Position numbers and translations under genes: made by a program | DNA from: Macrolepiota albuminosa | Lineage: Eukaryota > Basidiomycota > Agaricomycetes > Agaricales > Agaricaceae | Assembly: GCA_027475525.1 (NCBI GenBank) | Contig: JAMWFC010000055.1 | Span: 124,001-188,000, forward strand | Length of the DNA: 64,000 nucleotides | Direction: 5' to 3' | The notes under the pieces: model-generated | Told to the model about the DNA's origin: nothing | The model's database searches: none | The model's input: the letters and a program-made list of their open reading frames with translations, nothing else | Part shown: one piece after another, positions 31,901 through 43,725 of the stretch | Position numbering within the stretch: the stretch's first letter is position 1 | Layout of the letters: every line of letters starts with the position of its first letter

Positions 31901-33908
31901 GGCCCACTTTGGTCGAGCATTCCAATTTCTTTCCCTCTCATGAGCAATTTCATCCTCATCATCATTGTCGTCGTCATGATCATGGCTGCTGACCAAAGAG
32001 CCTGCTGGAGAGCTCGCTCGCGAAGAAGCCGTAGGAGAATGATGACGCTGGGTGGTGCGAGCTCGATTGCGTTCAACTGTAGATGGCAGGTTGCTCGCGA
32101 AGAAGCCGTAGGAGAATGATGACGCTGGGTGGTGCGAGCTCGATTGCGTTCAACTGTAGATGGCAGGTTGACATCAGAATTTAATGTCGGCGCGATGAAC
32201 GAGACTTATTCCAGTCTCGCTCGCGCTCAAGTTTGCGCTCCCTCTTGAGCTCAGCAGTTCTTTCTTGATCTACAGCAATATCCGATTGATAATTAGAATG
32301 AAGCAGAAACGAGGAAGCTTCAGCTCACAGTCAACCTGCGAACCAAGTGAACTCCCTTTCGACGAAATTTCGTCAAAATCGCGTTGTCCTGGGGGATTCC
32401 TCGAGGATGATGGTCCAACTGAAGGTACCCTCGGTGGAGATTGTACATGAGCTGATTGATAAGATATATCAGGAACACGGGGTTGAGCAGGTGTCTTGAC
32501 CGAACCCAAGTTTTTCTCAAGATCCAAATCATCGGGCTTGTGGTCTTCACGTAGGATAGAACGTCGTGAGATTCCAAATCGAGGTGCTGAAGCCACATTG
32601 TCAGGGCTAAGCTATAGACTTACTCGGAGAACGATTACCACTTACTCGCATGTTGTTCCTCTCCATCTGAAGCCGAGACATGTGAAGAGTCGGTCGCATA
32701 TGTCTCTCGTGTCAATAAGGACCTTAATGTTCGTGTCAGTTGCGACGATGGTGGTTTCTGTGTCGGATTGGCAGATGTCACGGAAGGCGGAAAGGAAACT
32801 ACTATGGAGTTTACTAAATAGAGCTTAGGAGACAGTAAAGATTCCGACCTGGACGTTGGCTGCCATCTGTGTCAGAGCTGTCGAAGCCTTCGAAGGCACG
32901 GTGCATCTCAGAATCTCGGTCTAACAGGTCTAGCTCGTAATCTTTAGTTATTAGTTGATATTGAAGATTTAAGATCACGTACTGGATTGCGAAGCAAGGT
33001 GAGAATCAATAAACATGTGGAGAGATTGCTGAGGTGTACTAGTGGCAACAGGTAGTGTAGTAGTAGTAATAGTACTATTTGTCTCTCTTGAAAATCGTAT
33101 GGCTTCATTAACATCGTCAGGAATTGAGTCTGTATAAGTAATGTCCGATAGGTATTAATGTGACGATGGCGCGGATGAATGATGCCCTACCATGGTATGT
33201 AGAATCAGGGAGACGTAGATCTTTTAACTGAGACTGAGAATTGATAAGACGTTCACGCAAAATGTCGAATGTTGCAGCTTGAGATGATCTGAATGATATT
33301 TCAGAGGTTCCTGCGTAAGGCCGTTAAAAGACGGTTGAGAGGACTAACAAACACGCACTTGCGGGATCAGTCTCCTCGTCACTTAAACTTTTTCTTTTTC
33401 CTTTATTCTCTTTCCTCTGGCGTTCTATCCTGGGGGTGGCATCTACCTCGCTGGTGTCGATGCTATTTCTTCGAGGTTTAAACTCGTCTTTTTGCGGTGT
33501 ATTTCCCGGATCCCGCTTTGCACGGGAAAAGATGTCTTTAAGGCTTTCCCTAGCAGCGCTTGGTGTACTTCCATAAGATGCATTGAGGGGCTCGAAGTCA
33601 GAGTCAATATCGGAGGAACGGGAAGGTGGAAGTGGCTTCGGTGTTGACTTAGAAGAGGCAGGAGACAGAGCTAACAAAGCTCGCAGACGAGCAGCGGGTG
33701 TTTCAGTCGGACCCAAGAGTGCGGTCGAAGACATTTTTGGCGTATTTTCCTGATCATCGTCGCGGTCATTACCATCCAAGTCCTCATCAGCAGGTACGCC
33801 AGGCTCTGGGAGATCATCGCGCGGGGAGCTTGGGAAAAAGCGTTCCAGCGCGTGATGGTTACGTGAAAGCCTGAGGCGTGGGATGGATAGCGTCGCTGTG
33901 CTCTCCAT
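28963..33908 (-). CDS. Long disordered protein with C-terminal membrane segment
   Basis: Start MESTATLSIPRLRLSRNHHA. Conserved-looking pieces: ETPAARLRALLALSPASSKS, ARESLKDIFSRAKRDPGNTP, repeated KTPxPPGA motifs (TAMKTPRPPGAWTYTPAPLR and YAKTPAPPGAYLVTPAGRKS), GGIRVLDAFGREL and NGIRVVDALGREV. A helical stretch GEALLRVRQGLSDLVSDLDE leads to LEQNGQEFDHTRLEKLQQTS and ERKLRARMKESRLSV, then a membrane helix WIIYFFLIIQLSLVIAMYR and a tail with TTYYDPFYPDLHLYITKSD and FYFEDWKASALQIWHNLSII. About 1,300 residues in many exons, not all mapped. Unknown function; a nuclear-envelope or spindle-pole role would fit a tail anchor but is inference. Four 77-bp pairs lie inside. Confidence 0.7.
29582..29735. 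repeat. 77-bp exact tandem pair (29582-29658 / 29659-29735)
   Basis: In the anchored disordered protein; clean collapse gives HTRLEKLQQTS. Confidence 0.97.
30226..30379. repeat. 77-bp exact tandem pair (30226-30302 / 30303-30379)
   Basis: Same gene; one extra base after 30379 gives SFSKGFLSYAKTPAPPGA. Confidence 0.97.
31374..31527. repeat. 77-bp exact tandem pair (31374-31450 / 31451-31527)
   Basis: Same gene; one extra base after 31527 leads into TVKSGPGPSPSPGFSFMKK. Confidence 0.97.
32016..32169. repeat. 77-bp exact tandem pair (32016-32092 / 32093-32169)
   Basis: Same gene; clean collapse gives SSRASSPAGSLVSSHDH. Confidence 0.97.
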
Positions 33909-34034
33909 TCTGCCGCAATGCACGTCCAAAGGTCGAACCACGAACCTTCACGTTCAAAGTCCGGTCACGTGACTATTGGGAGCAAATTATTCTTGCCCAA
34001 TATCTTTTTGCAACTTGAGGAACACGAGACAGGC
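33909..34034. promoter_or_regulatory. 126-bp divergent promoter region
   Basis: Separates the start codons of the anchored disordered protein (-) and SAM50 (+). It contains cacgtga at 33964-33970, an E-box-like site. Confidence 0.4.
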
Positions 34035-35815
34035 ATGGATGAATTCGACGCAAAAATATCCAAATGGCAAGAACAGCGCATAGCCAGGAAACTTAGAGGA
34101 GAATATGAGTCTGCTGTCCTCCACCTGTCCCAAGTGGTAGATTGTTCAAGATATTCCCTTGCCGTCGTAGCTCCCCTGACTGCCATTGCAGATCCAGGAA
34201 AATCTTTCGGCCCCTTTTCGTGTCTCGTCTGTCAGGGTTGAAGGTGCAACAACAACGCGTAGCTCATTCTTGGGCTCTCTTATCTGTCCTTTACTCCCCT
34301 CTTCAAGCGGCTTGCCTTCGAACCTTGATTCCGTGTTACACACGTCCAGAAAAATATCTCACCTCTTGCAAAAAACGGACATATTTCATTCCATTGAAAC
34401 TGTAATAGAACATCCCCGAGACGCGTCGTTACCAACCAATGATGTCGATATCGTCTTCAAAGTACGTGAGAGGGGTCGTCTTTTTCTCAATACGTCTACG
34501 GAATTAGGAAATAATGAAGGAAACGCGGTATGCATAGCTTCAATAAAAATCTACTTATGTCCCTCACCTGCTGTATTTGCCCATTAGGCTGCGACAGGTC
34601 GCGTCCGGAATGTTTTCGGCGGCGCCGAAGTCTTTGAAGCAAATGTATCCTTTGGAACAAAGACGCGGAGATCGTTTCGTGCTACTTTTACTGCGCCTCT
34701 AACCTCCAGCCTCGGAACCTATGGAGAACTTACAGCATTTGGACTCGAGAGGGACAACTCCTCGTTTGCGAGTTGCACTGAAGGCCTTCGCGGCATTAAA
34801 GCTATTGTCAGGGTGAGCTAGGTCAGAATACTTGCCCTGTGCGCGAACGCCCTTGCTGACTATATCCGCAGAATGGCACAGTGCCTCATGGTGCTCACGA
34901 AATTGCGTACGAAGCTGTTCTTCGACATGTTGGTGGTCTTACCCCAACAGCATCCATTGGGTCAGTACCTCCCACATGAAAAACCACTCATTCTAACTGT
35001 CACATCAGTATCAGGCAAGCTGCTGGGCAGACTCTGAAATCATCGTTGTCGCACAGCTTCATGATTGATTCTCGCAACGATCGCTTAATGCCCACTAAAG
35101 GACACTATGTGAAAGTTTTCAATGAATTTGCCGGCTTGGGCGGGGATGCTTCTTTTTACAAATGTGAATTAGAGGGCCAAATATCGCGGCCGGTCGTCAG
35201 CGGAACCGTACGTATATTACAGTTTTCATTTACATGTCTAACCCAGTGATCTTAGTCTTTATCCTTGGCCGCTCGTACCGGCATCCTTTACGGAATCGGT
35301 AGACCTACACTTTTCTCTGATCGTTTTCAACTTGGAGGGCCTTTGTCTGTCCGTGCTTTCAAAGCCAACAGTATGGGTCCAAGAGATGGATGTAAGACGG
35401 CGTTGGTTCTACAACCGAAGATGTTCTGACCTTTTCTACCTAGCCGACTCTTTGGGAGGAGACTGTCATTGGTCTGTTGGAGCAAGCGTCATTTCGAATC
35501 TCCCCCTCAAACCTCACTGGCCACTCAAGGCTCATATGTGGTTAAATGCCGGACGCTTAGATGCCATAGATCAGAGTGAGCTCTTCTTCTTCTAGTCCGT
35601 CGCTTTCCTGCCTAATGGCTTAATTCCTAGATCAACCCCTGGTGGATAGTCTCCGAGCGACGCTCACTAGACCGTCGATTTCGGTCGGCGTTGGCGTGAT
35701 ATACCGCTTTGACCCGGTAAAGGTAGAGGTGAATTTTGGAGTGCCGTTGATCGCTAGCAAAAGCGATGGCTTAAGGAGAGGCCTACAGGTTGGAATGGGA
35801 TTAGAGTTCCTGTGA
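34035..35815 (+). CDS. SAM50: Mitochondrial outer-membrane sorting protein Sam50 (Omp85 family)
   Basis: Beta-barrel insertase of the SAM complex. Start MDEFDAKISKWQEQRIARKL; intron after SQV, then IQENLSAPFRVSSVRVEGAT, the POTRA domain (ISHLLQKTDIFHSIETVIEH, DVDIVFKVRERGRLFLNTST). The barrel follows: NVFGGAEVFEANVSFGTKTR, SFRATFTAPLTSSLGTYGEL, SLSHSFMIDSRNDRLMPTKG, HYVKVFNEFAGLGGDASFYK, SLAARTGILYGIGRPTLFSD, RFQLGGPLSVRAFKANSMGP with the Omp85 QLGG...RAF signature, and the last strand GRLDAIDQ...VGVGVIYRFDPVKVEVNFGV then LIASKSDGLRRGLQVGMGLE. No tandem pair inside, and the gene reads cleanly through eight or so short introns. Confidence 0.95.
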
Positions 35816-36000
35816 AACCAGGTTAGAGCTCTGACTTAGAGGATCCCTCTCTTGACTATGTACAATGACTGGTTGTGATTTGCTGGTTCACGGAAGACGA
35901 CCTTAGGACTTTCTCAAGAAGAGATTACAAGTCAGGGGCTCAGCCTATTGTCTGACTGATTGTACAATTATACTACACTACACAAGCTAACAATTATCTC

Positions 36001-37230
36001 TTACGAGCTGCCTACGTATTCTTGAACCAATTGTTTCCAACAATCACCCATCTGCATGTGTTCCCCTACGCAGGTCTCAAATACAACACCTCCTTTCTCA
36101 TCAAGCTGTCGCAAACCAATCCAATCTTCTTGATATAACGGTTGTGAGTGTATGGGTACGATTACCTTGGCTGGAGAACCAAGGATAACCCGCTGTTCAT
36201 TGCGAAACTCTGTTGGTACTTCTTCAGACCCAAACCATGCACTCTCCTTAGGGACGACCGTCTTGTCCTCCGTGAACAGAACGAGGACGAGTTTGTTCAG
36301 CGACGCGAGGTTCTTCATGTAAGTACTATTTCTGGACGCTGATATTTCATTATTGATGGATGTCAGGAAATGGTTCGCACTAAGATAGGCCTCCAAATTG
36401 GTCGGATCTCGAAAGTATTGGGCCTAATAGGCAAGTAAACAACATTCTGAACTGATAACCAACATTCATACTTGGACAAGGTTTTCCTGAGCCCACTTGC
36501 CATAAACAGCTCCTTTGGCTGCACGGCGTGCAATTTGACACAGGAAATCGTACGGTCGGCAGAGAGGTATGTCAGAAATGCCCATATGTTGAGACCCGAA
36601 GGTGATAAGGTTGTGAACCGGAGGTACGTTGTATCGCTCCACATACGCTCGGAGGAATTGCCCCCCTGGACATACGTTATATAATAGAAGGAACCAGAAT
36701 CTGCGAATGTATTGACCTTGTGACAGACCAATAGCATCGAAACCACTCTTCAGTTCGGGTATCGCAGCAATTTGATTGGCGACAAGCTCAATTTGTTCGT
36801 TAACATTACCGTACTGTACATTCAAACAACCGTGAAAACTCGACGTGTTTCATTTGCTTGAAGTACGTACAAACCCAGCATTTCTATCCTTGTCGAGATC
36901 TTCATCAACGTAAACGGAATGAATGAAAATTCCTGGATACAATTCCTTAATTCGAGATGCAAATTCTAACATTCCTGGAGAAGAATGTGAGTCTCCTAAG
37001 GATTTACTATTGAGCTGTGAGGAGCATTGCAATGCGGAAGTCGGCACCTAAGCCGTGCCATAGAACAAGAGGCCGTGTGAGTTGTGTATATAGGCCAACC
37101 GTCAAGTGAAGGTAGGAAATGAGAAATAATGGGATGAGCAAACAAGAGGCCGTGTGAGTTGTGTATATAGGCCAACCGTCAAGTGAAGGTAGGAAATGAG
37201 AAATAATGGGATGAGCAACCAAACCGTCAT
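36001..37230 (-). CDS. PPT1: Palmitoyl-protein thioesterase
   Basis: Lysosomal/vacuolar alpha/beta hydrolase removing palmitate from S-acylated proteins. Start at 37230: MTVWLLIPLFLISYLHLTVG is a signal peptide, then LTRPLVLWHGLG-DSHSSPG, MLEFASRIKELYPGIFIHSV, YVDEDLDKDRNAGF-YGNVNE, FDAIGLSQG with the nucleophile serine of GxSxG, GQYIRRFWFLLLYN..PGGQF, ITFGSQHMGISDIPLCRPYD. The acid is in TEDKTVVPKESAWFG and the histidine in CVGEHMQMGDCWKQLVQEYV. The 77-bp pair 37064-37217 falls in the signal-peptide region; collapsing it cleanly recreates a normal signal sequence with the 37230 ATG. Confidence 0.94.
37064..37217. repeat. 77-bp exact tandem pair (37064-37140 / 37141-37217)
   Basis: PPT1 signal peptide; clean collapse restores it. 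Confidence 0.97.
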
Positions 37231-37836
37231 CGTTCGATGGTAGAAGAACCGTCCTCGTGCGTCGCCAATATTTAATTTCCACGCTCCTTCGCTAGTTCAC
37301 TTATGTTACATTGTTACATTGTTTGATATCTACCTACGCTAAATACATAGCTAAGGACAATACCTGTAAGGGTACGCCTCGGTAGACCCAGTAGATATTT
37401 TTGGTCTTATGTCCATACTAGTGCTTATCCTTATCGATCCCCTCCCTGCATCACAGTTTCCTTTTTTATCCGTCTTATCCCAGCATCTGGCGTTCTTCAT
37501 GCACGATGCGAAAGTGCGCGTGTCCTCTCACACGATGTGGTCTCACGTCGATTGCGCCAGTGGATAGCTAATGAATGGTGTCGGTGGCATACTGGATGCT
37601 AGGTAGTGCGCTGGATGGATGGTTGGCAGTTTCTGGTGGTCATTTTCTCGGAAGGTGTGGATAGTGTGAGGGCGGTGGTTATGATGAAGGGATCCGAGAC
37701 CTCGCACGCAAGGTGCGGTAAAAAGGAATTGTGCCTAACGACGGCAATGGGCAGTCCAGTCCCCCAAAGCGGCCGGAACAGAGCAACAGCGACGCACACA
37801 AGATCCCACTTAGGGGATGGTGGTGGTCGTGGGTGA

Positions 37837-37876
<40 letters not shown>

Positions 37877-38876
37877 CTTAGTCAGCCACTTGGACTTGAT
37901 ATGAAACGGCGCAGGTAACGGGCTTCTACTTACTGTGTACTTTGTTGGATTCCCTGGTAAATGATTTATGCACTACCATACATACGCTCTATCGAGCCCC
38001 TGACTTGAATTTTATGTGAGCAGGAAGATGAGAGAAAATCAAAGTAGGGATGATACCGGATTTCGTGACAAGGTTTCAAACTCAGCTCCGCATTTCAAAG
38101 TGCGACTTGTTATGGAAGGTTGATGGCTGCAGAGGCTCGTTATTCTCGTCTACTGGCTCTGAGATGTGCGTTGTGATAGAGGATGCAGAAGCGGGGCATA
38201 AGAGTGGATCGACCATTGCGGTCGTGTACCAGTTTGTCTTTCGTCCCATGAACGGCAACGTTGCGGAATCTGAAAGTTTGGCAGGGTCACAGACCTGTCA
38301 CGTTTCAAAACGGAACTTCACAGAACGGTAGATGATATACAAGACAAGCAAGATCCAAAATTTCTAAGTAGTATTCGCAAAAGCCGAGATCGTCCGACAT
38401 CCCTTTCATATCTAGTCTGTACTTGACGGGGCTTTTTTAGGTCCGTTGTTGCCCGGATAACACTTTCAAGAAAAAATTTCAGTAGGCGCGCGCGTCCATG
38501 TGGTTTCTTTCACGTGTGCACAAAGCCTGTAAGTATGATTTCGTCCCAATTTGTTCCTGCTCACACCAACTTCCTCGATTGAGATTGTGACAAAGTTCGG
38601 TGTGAGACCCGAGGCCTACCTAGGGAGAAAAGTTTAACACATATGGATGTCTCGCTGCGTGGACCATTGGTCACTCATCGATCAATTCTCTTGGCTTGGT
38701 TAGATATTCAATTGGTTTCAGGAACCACCGCTAAAGGCGGGTTCACCACACGGTACACGAGTAAGGAAATGAAGTAACTTCTGCGTTATCGTATCACGCG
38801 CTTGCGAAGTCAAATAAAAAGGCCTGTCACCGGCAGTAGTTCTGTCATCAGTCTTGAGCCAGATACAAAGCCAGTC
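37231..38876. other. 1.6-kb divergent spacer with a TTG microsatellite
   Basis: No convincing coding sequence between PPT1 and the nucleoside transporter. Open frames at 37606-37836 and 38050-38331 lack any recognisable domain. Confidence 0.55.
37837..37876. repeat. (TGT)n microsatellite, about 13 units
   Basis: Uninterrupted TTG/TGT triplets. Confidence 0.95.
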
Positions 38877-41435
38877 ATGGTTCCTGTTAGCGACCTCAAG
38901 ACTTCCGCCGTTTCAACCACTCAGCGTGACCAAGATGTCATGAAGCGCTCCACGGACTCCCTATCCAAAGAGAGATTGGACTATGCCGATGAACAGGACC
39001 GAGAGGTTAAAGAAAGATCTGAATGGTTGAGGCAGATCAGGAGCAAGGTCCGGCCGCTCATTCTGCCCGCTCTCGCTTTCGTCATTCTAGCGTGGTGGAT
39101 TAGTGCAACGGTACTCAAAGCGACGCGGCATCGATGGTAAGGTCGTATTTTTCCTAATTGTGTACAGGTGAATTAACAAGCGTCAATATTATACAGGATT
39201 GTCCAAACATTATTTGCCTGGGCGTTTATTTTGTACGCATAGGCCACTTTTTGAGCGAGTTCTGGTTCAAACTGGTTTTGACAGAATTATTGCCTTCCGT
39301 TACATTCCTAATTCCATAGTCACGCGACCAGTCGAAGCGATATGGATCCCTCTCGTTCAAAACCCCTGGTATAAGTTTCCATACCGAACTCGACTGGCGA
39401 TTGGTTGGCTCTGTCTCCTCGCTATCGTATTTGGTTCCGCTTTTGGGTTTAAATTAGAAAACGTCGGCCGTTTGCTTCCTTCCGAGCCTTACCGTGCTGG
39501 GCATTGACTTGTTTATAGGGAACTACTTATGGTGATCGGGCGATTTCAATTCTTGGACTAGTCGTTTTTCAGTTCTGCTTTTGGCTGACATCCGCGAAGC
39601 GGAGTGAAATTCCATGGTCTTAGGGTTTCTTCTGATTTATAATTAAGCTCTAATTCGCCCTCTTCACTGGTAGGCCAACAGTCATCGTCGGACTCTTCTT
39701 ACAGCAAGCCATTGCTCTCTTCGTCCTCAAGTCAAGAGCTGGATTTGACATTTTTAATTGGATTGCAACTCTTGCTGCCGATTTCTTGTCTCAAGGATCA
39801 GTTGGAGCAGCATTCTTTTTCGATGCTGATGTCATTGCAAAACATTGGTTTTTCGTCAACACCGTAAGTCATGCCTCTTAAGTATTACCATGCATTCAAA
39901 TATGACTTGCACGCAGCTTGGAGCTATTATCTTCTTCATCGCATTTGTGCAAATGATGTACTACCTAGGAGTGATGCAATGGGTGATTAAGCATTTGTAT
40001 GTATCTTTCATGACGCTTGACATACGTCCATTGAACCTTCCTCAAGCGCTTGGTTGTTTTTCAAGCTTCTCAACGTATCAGGTGCTGAAGCAGTGGTTGC
40101 AGCAGCCTCCCCTTTTATCGGCCAAGGTTCACTGGTTTCAAGCTTCTCAACGTATCAGGTGCTGAAGCAGTGGTTGCAGCAGCCTCCCCTTTTATCGGCC
40201 AAGGTTCACTGGTTCTCTCGACGATGTAAAACCGTTAACTGAATTTTTTACAGGAGAGTCTGCCTGTCTTGTTCGCCCCTATGTTGACTGTTAGTCAATG
40301 TCATACGCCTTTGTCAAACTGCTGAAGTTTTTTTCTTTTCTAGTGATGACGAAATCTGAACTTCGTGAGTTGATCAAATTTGAATACGAAGATCAATCTA
40401 TCGACTGGTACATACAGATGTTACGATGACGTCTGGGTTCTCTACAATCGCTGGTTCCGTCCTCATTGCTTATATCAACCTGGGCGTTCCCCCTCAAAAC
40501 TTAGTCACCTCCTCCGTGATGAGTATCCCTGCCTCTATCTCTATCAGCAAAATACGTCTTCCAGAGACGGAGGAGCCCGTTACTCGTGGACATGTCACTG
40601 TAGATCGTGGCGAGAAAGCGGAAGACAAACCAGTATGTTGGATTTATTCTTTTGCTTTCCTGATCTCATATGTCGAATGCAGGCAAACTCTCTTCATGCC
40701 TTCTCTAAGGGGGCTGTTTTCGGTCTTGTCGTCGCCGGCCAAATACTGTAAGACATTACGTCTTTGAATCAGTTTTTACTTGGCATTCTGACATTCTACC
40801 ACCAGTACCAATGTCTTAACTGTCCTGTCACTTGTCGCGACGTATGTTTACTGGATACGAATAAAATGAGGTACTGACTACATATACAGGATTAATGGTC
40901 TACTCACTTGGATCGGCCGGGGTTTTGGTATCCACCACCTGACTCTGGAGCTCATCATCGGCTACATCTTCTATCCTGTGACTTTCTTCCTTAGTGTTCC
41001 CCGTGCCGAGATTTTGCGTGTATCGCAGCTTTTTGCTACAAAACTAGTTGCCAACGAGTTTGCTGCATACCTCGACCTCCAAGCGATCATGAAAACTAAC
41101 CCACTCTCCCCACGTGCATACACAATCGCCTCCTACGGTCTATGTGGCTCGACCTCCAAGCGATCATGAAAACTAACCCACTCTCCCCACGTGCATACAC
41201 AATCGCCTCCTACGGTCTATGTGGTTTTGCCAATCTCGGCTCGCTAGGTATCCAAATCGGTGTCCTTAGTGCTCTTGCACCATCCCGCGGCAGAGTTATT
41301 GCTCGAATCGCTTTGTCTGCCATGGTTTGTGGGTTTTTATCAACGCTTCAAACAGCCGGCATTGTGTATGTTCTCTCTTCTCCTGCTCTTATATCAATGG
41401 CTCACTATCAACTTTCCAGCGGCATGTTGGTTTGA
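38877..41435 (+). CDS. Concentrative nucleoside transporter (CNT / SLC28 family)
   Basis: Ion-coupled importer of nucleosides at the plasma membrane. [20 protein letters not shown] starts a cytosolic N-terminus; [20 protein letters not shown] is the first helix. Family signatures: [200 protein letters not shown] and [20 protein letters not shown]. It ends TAGIV-GMLV after a last short intron. The 77-bp pair 40059-40212 spans an exon/intron edge; 41071-41224 collapses cleanly. A start upstream of 38877 in a further exon cannot be excluded. Confidence 0.94.
40059..40212. repeat. 77-bp exact tandem pair (40059-40135 / 40136-40212)
   Basis: Nucleoside transporter, exon [20 protein letters not shown] and following intron donor. 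Confidence 0.97.
41071..41224. repeat. 77-bp exact tandem pair (41071-41147 / 41148-41224)
   Basis: Nucleoside transporter; clean collapse gives [10 protein letters not shown]. Confidence 0.97.
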
Positions 41436-42286
41436 AAGTTTATGAATTATTACGACAACTGTTTCTTCTGTCTTTTATATCATGATATCCCCGCACTTCT
41501 TATTACAGAAATTCTAATTACCAAGCAAACCCGGACAGAGCCCTCACCCAAGTAGAAATTTAAAAAAAATAAACAGATAGAGCAATGAACTCTCAGAGTT
41601 AAAACTCGACTGCCCGGCATCAGACAGGCAGTGGCACGCAAAACGAGTCCTTAGCGGAAAAGCGAAACTACATAGTTGTGGACACTTGGCTAAACATACT
41701 ACCGGAAGGAAAAACACCCCCGAGCAGAACATGGAAAGCGGTGTGCAGGGTTTGAGTGGGTATAGGTGTAGATAGACCCCCAGGCAGAAATCGCAAGACC
41801 TGAGAACGCCACCTAGTGCGTAAACAGCACCTCCCTGTGGTGGGTCGTAAGCCACACATCAACTCGCGAACACACAAATTTCTGTCAACTCAGAAGCTAA
41901 CTTACAGCTATGCAGATAGGTCTTGTTGGTCATTAAGTTGTTTCAGACACTCCACTACAGCCAAAACAACAACTATTGCCCCCCCCACATGATTGGACTC
42001 TGTTGGACATTTTGGTTGGTTGTTCTGGCTACTATTGAATATTGAGGAGACTAGACTGTTTTCGCTGTTGATACGTTCAATTCCATTCTACTGCTACACA
42101 CGAAGGGTTTCATATGTTAACTACCGCCATTCCATGACGTCTACGAAAAAGCTGACTCAATAAAGACGTAGTCATGAGAAGCATACATAACAATATGACG
42201 GTGTTCAGTGTACGACAAACATATTCCTAGGTCGAACCAGGGGGGAGGTGCACTGAGCGTATGCTTTCGACAGATTAGAAATAGAA
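41436..42286. other. Convergent spacer
   Basis: 3' ends of the CNT gene and the WD40 gene face each other. No gene, repeat or tandem pair seen; a poly-C run lies at 41980-41986. Confidence 0.6.
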
Positions 42287-43725
42287 CTAGACCCTAAGGG
42301 CCTTGACCGCTTTTCCAGAGACAATTGCTAGCCATTCCCCAGTAACAGTAGAATGACCAGTGTGCATCGTCATGCCCTGTATCCGAGGAGACCACGCCAG
42401 ACTGGTTACTTGACTAGACGCTGTATAAGCCATGATAGGTTCTGTGATTATCCGCTTCTTAGCATCGGGTCTGGGTGAGTTCAGTCGGGAACTCGCACTT
42501 CGCGGCGACGCCCCCTGTGTGGCATTGTTGAAGCTTGCGAGATCCCATAGAATAACCTGGCAGTCATCGCCTGTGAAAAAAAGTCAACCACATTGAATTT
42601 ATATGGGAAGACGATCTTGTACGATACCAGCTGTTGCAAGCAAAGGCTGTTCTGTTGGTCCCCATGCAAAAGCATTGATTGGGGCGTGGTGTGCCCTTAA
42701 CTCCATGACGGGTTGACCCGGACTTCGCATGTCAAGTATCTGAATGTCGTTCCCATCCATATGGAAGGTTGACATGTAGTTTGAATCGGAAGGATTGAAT
42801 CCTATCCTCAAGAGAGGGGATGTAGGCGGACGTGCAGATGTGGAAGGCGATGCGGAAGGTGGTGGTACGTGCTTAGGAGTCGGTGTTTCGTAAAGGATCG
42901 TGGAATGCTCTAGGCTGCGAAGGTCGAATGCACGCAAACTCCCGTCCGCTCCAACAGAAACAAAAATATCAGTGGAACCTGGTAGCCATGCCACGTCATA
43001 TACCTCTCGGTCGTGGGCAATGAGTTGAGTAATGGCCGTCGATGTCTCAATGTTCCAAACAGTGCAAGTTGTGTCAATAGAAGAAGTGACAATGAGGCTA
43101 GGAGATTTCTCATTCCATGAAAAGTTGGTCAACGGTGCCCCTATAGATTGTGACTGGACCTTGGATTGCTGCGAAGAAGTAGTGGATCAGGCCTTCGATG
43201 TTACTCGAATGTGAAAGACTTACACCAGAAAGCGCAGTCTTCGTTGTGAGCGTATGGCCTGAGTTGCTAGACTGACGGCCTACGTAAGTCGAACTGGTAG
43301 GAGGGGCATCGCTGTTATATTCGTAAACGCGAAGAGCGTCTCCCGTCGCGGCTAGTAATTCTGTTGAAGATGAATTCTGTCCCCAGTTGTGGACCGAAGC
43401 AGGTTGCCATTGTAAGTTCGTGGCAGGATAACCATGCGCTGTGTCGCAAAGCGTCACGAAATCTGGATATTCTGTATAATCATCTTCTACAAGAACCCTT
43501 TCATCTTGAAGCCCAATCACAGCGATACGATTGTTGTAGCCCTCAACGAGTGAGGCGATGCCGAGACGAAAGGCCGATCGAGGGCGCTGGCCAGAAACTG
43601 ATGATTTGGACCAGTCCAAACAGTGAACAGGCCCTTCACTTAACATGAGTTGCGATTGTCAACGACATTCATTCGGCGAGCTCACAGGGGGCTTCATATT
43701 GAAGGAGAGTAGTCTGGCCTTGCAT
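42287..43725 (-). CDS. WD40 protein of the DCAF7/WDR68/AN11 family
   Basis: Scaffold for DYRK-type kinases and Cul4 in other eukaryotes. Start at 43725: MQGQTTLLQYEAP; an intron joins WPVHCLDWSKSSVSGQRPRS, the conserved YxAPWPxxxLDW opening. Then FRLGIASLVEGYNNRIAVIG, TLCDTAHGYPATNLQWQPAS, ELLAATGDALRVYEYNSDAP, APLTNFSWNEKSPSLIVTSS, IDTTCTVWNIETSTAITQLI, AHDREVYDVAWLPGSTDIFV, SVGADGSLRAFDLRSLEHST, YMSTFHMDGNDIQILDMRSP, AHHAPINAFAWGPTEQPLLA, DDCQVILWDLASF and QVTSLAWSP, ending VSGKAVKALRV. The IDTTCTVW and EVYDVAW motifs are typical of the family. An extra Pro/Ser insert (TPKHVPPPSASPS) lies between blades. No tandem pair inside. Confidence 0.92.

Noticed and set aside
37606..38331. Two plus-strand ORFs in the PPT1-CNT spacer
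   Set aside because: No recognisable domain, no splice structure, adjacent to a microsatellite.
40040..40075. Missing base before the 40059 pair in the nucleoside transporter
   Set aside because: An intron gtatgt...cctcaag gives [14 protein letters not shown] in frame with no repair.
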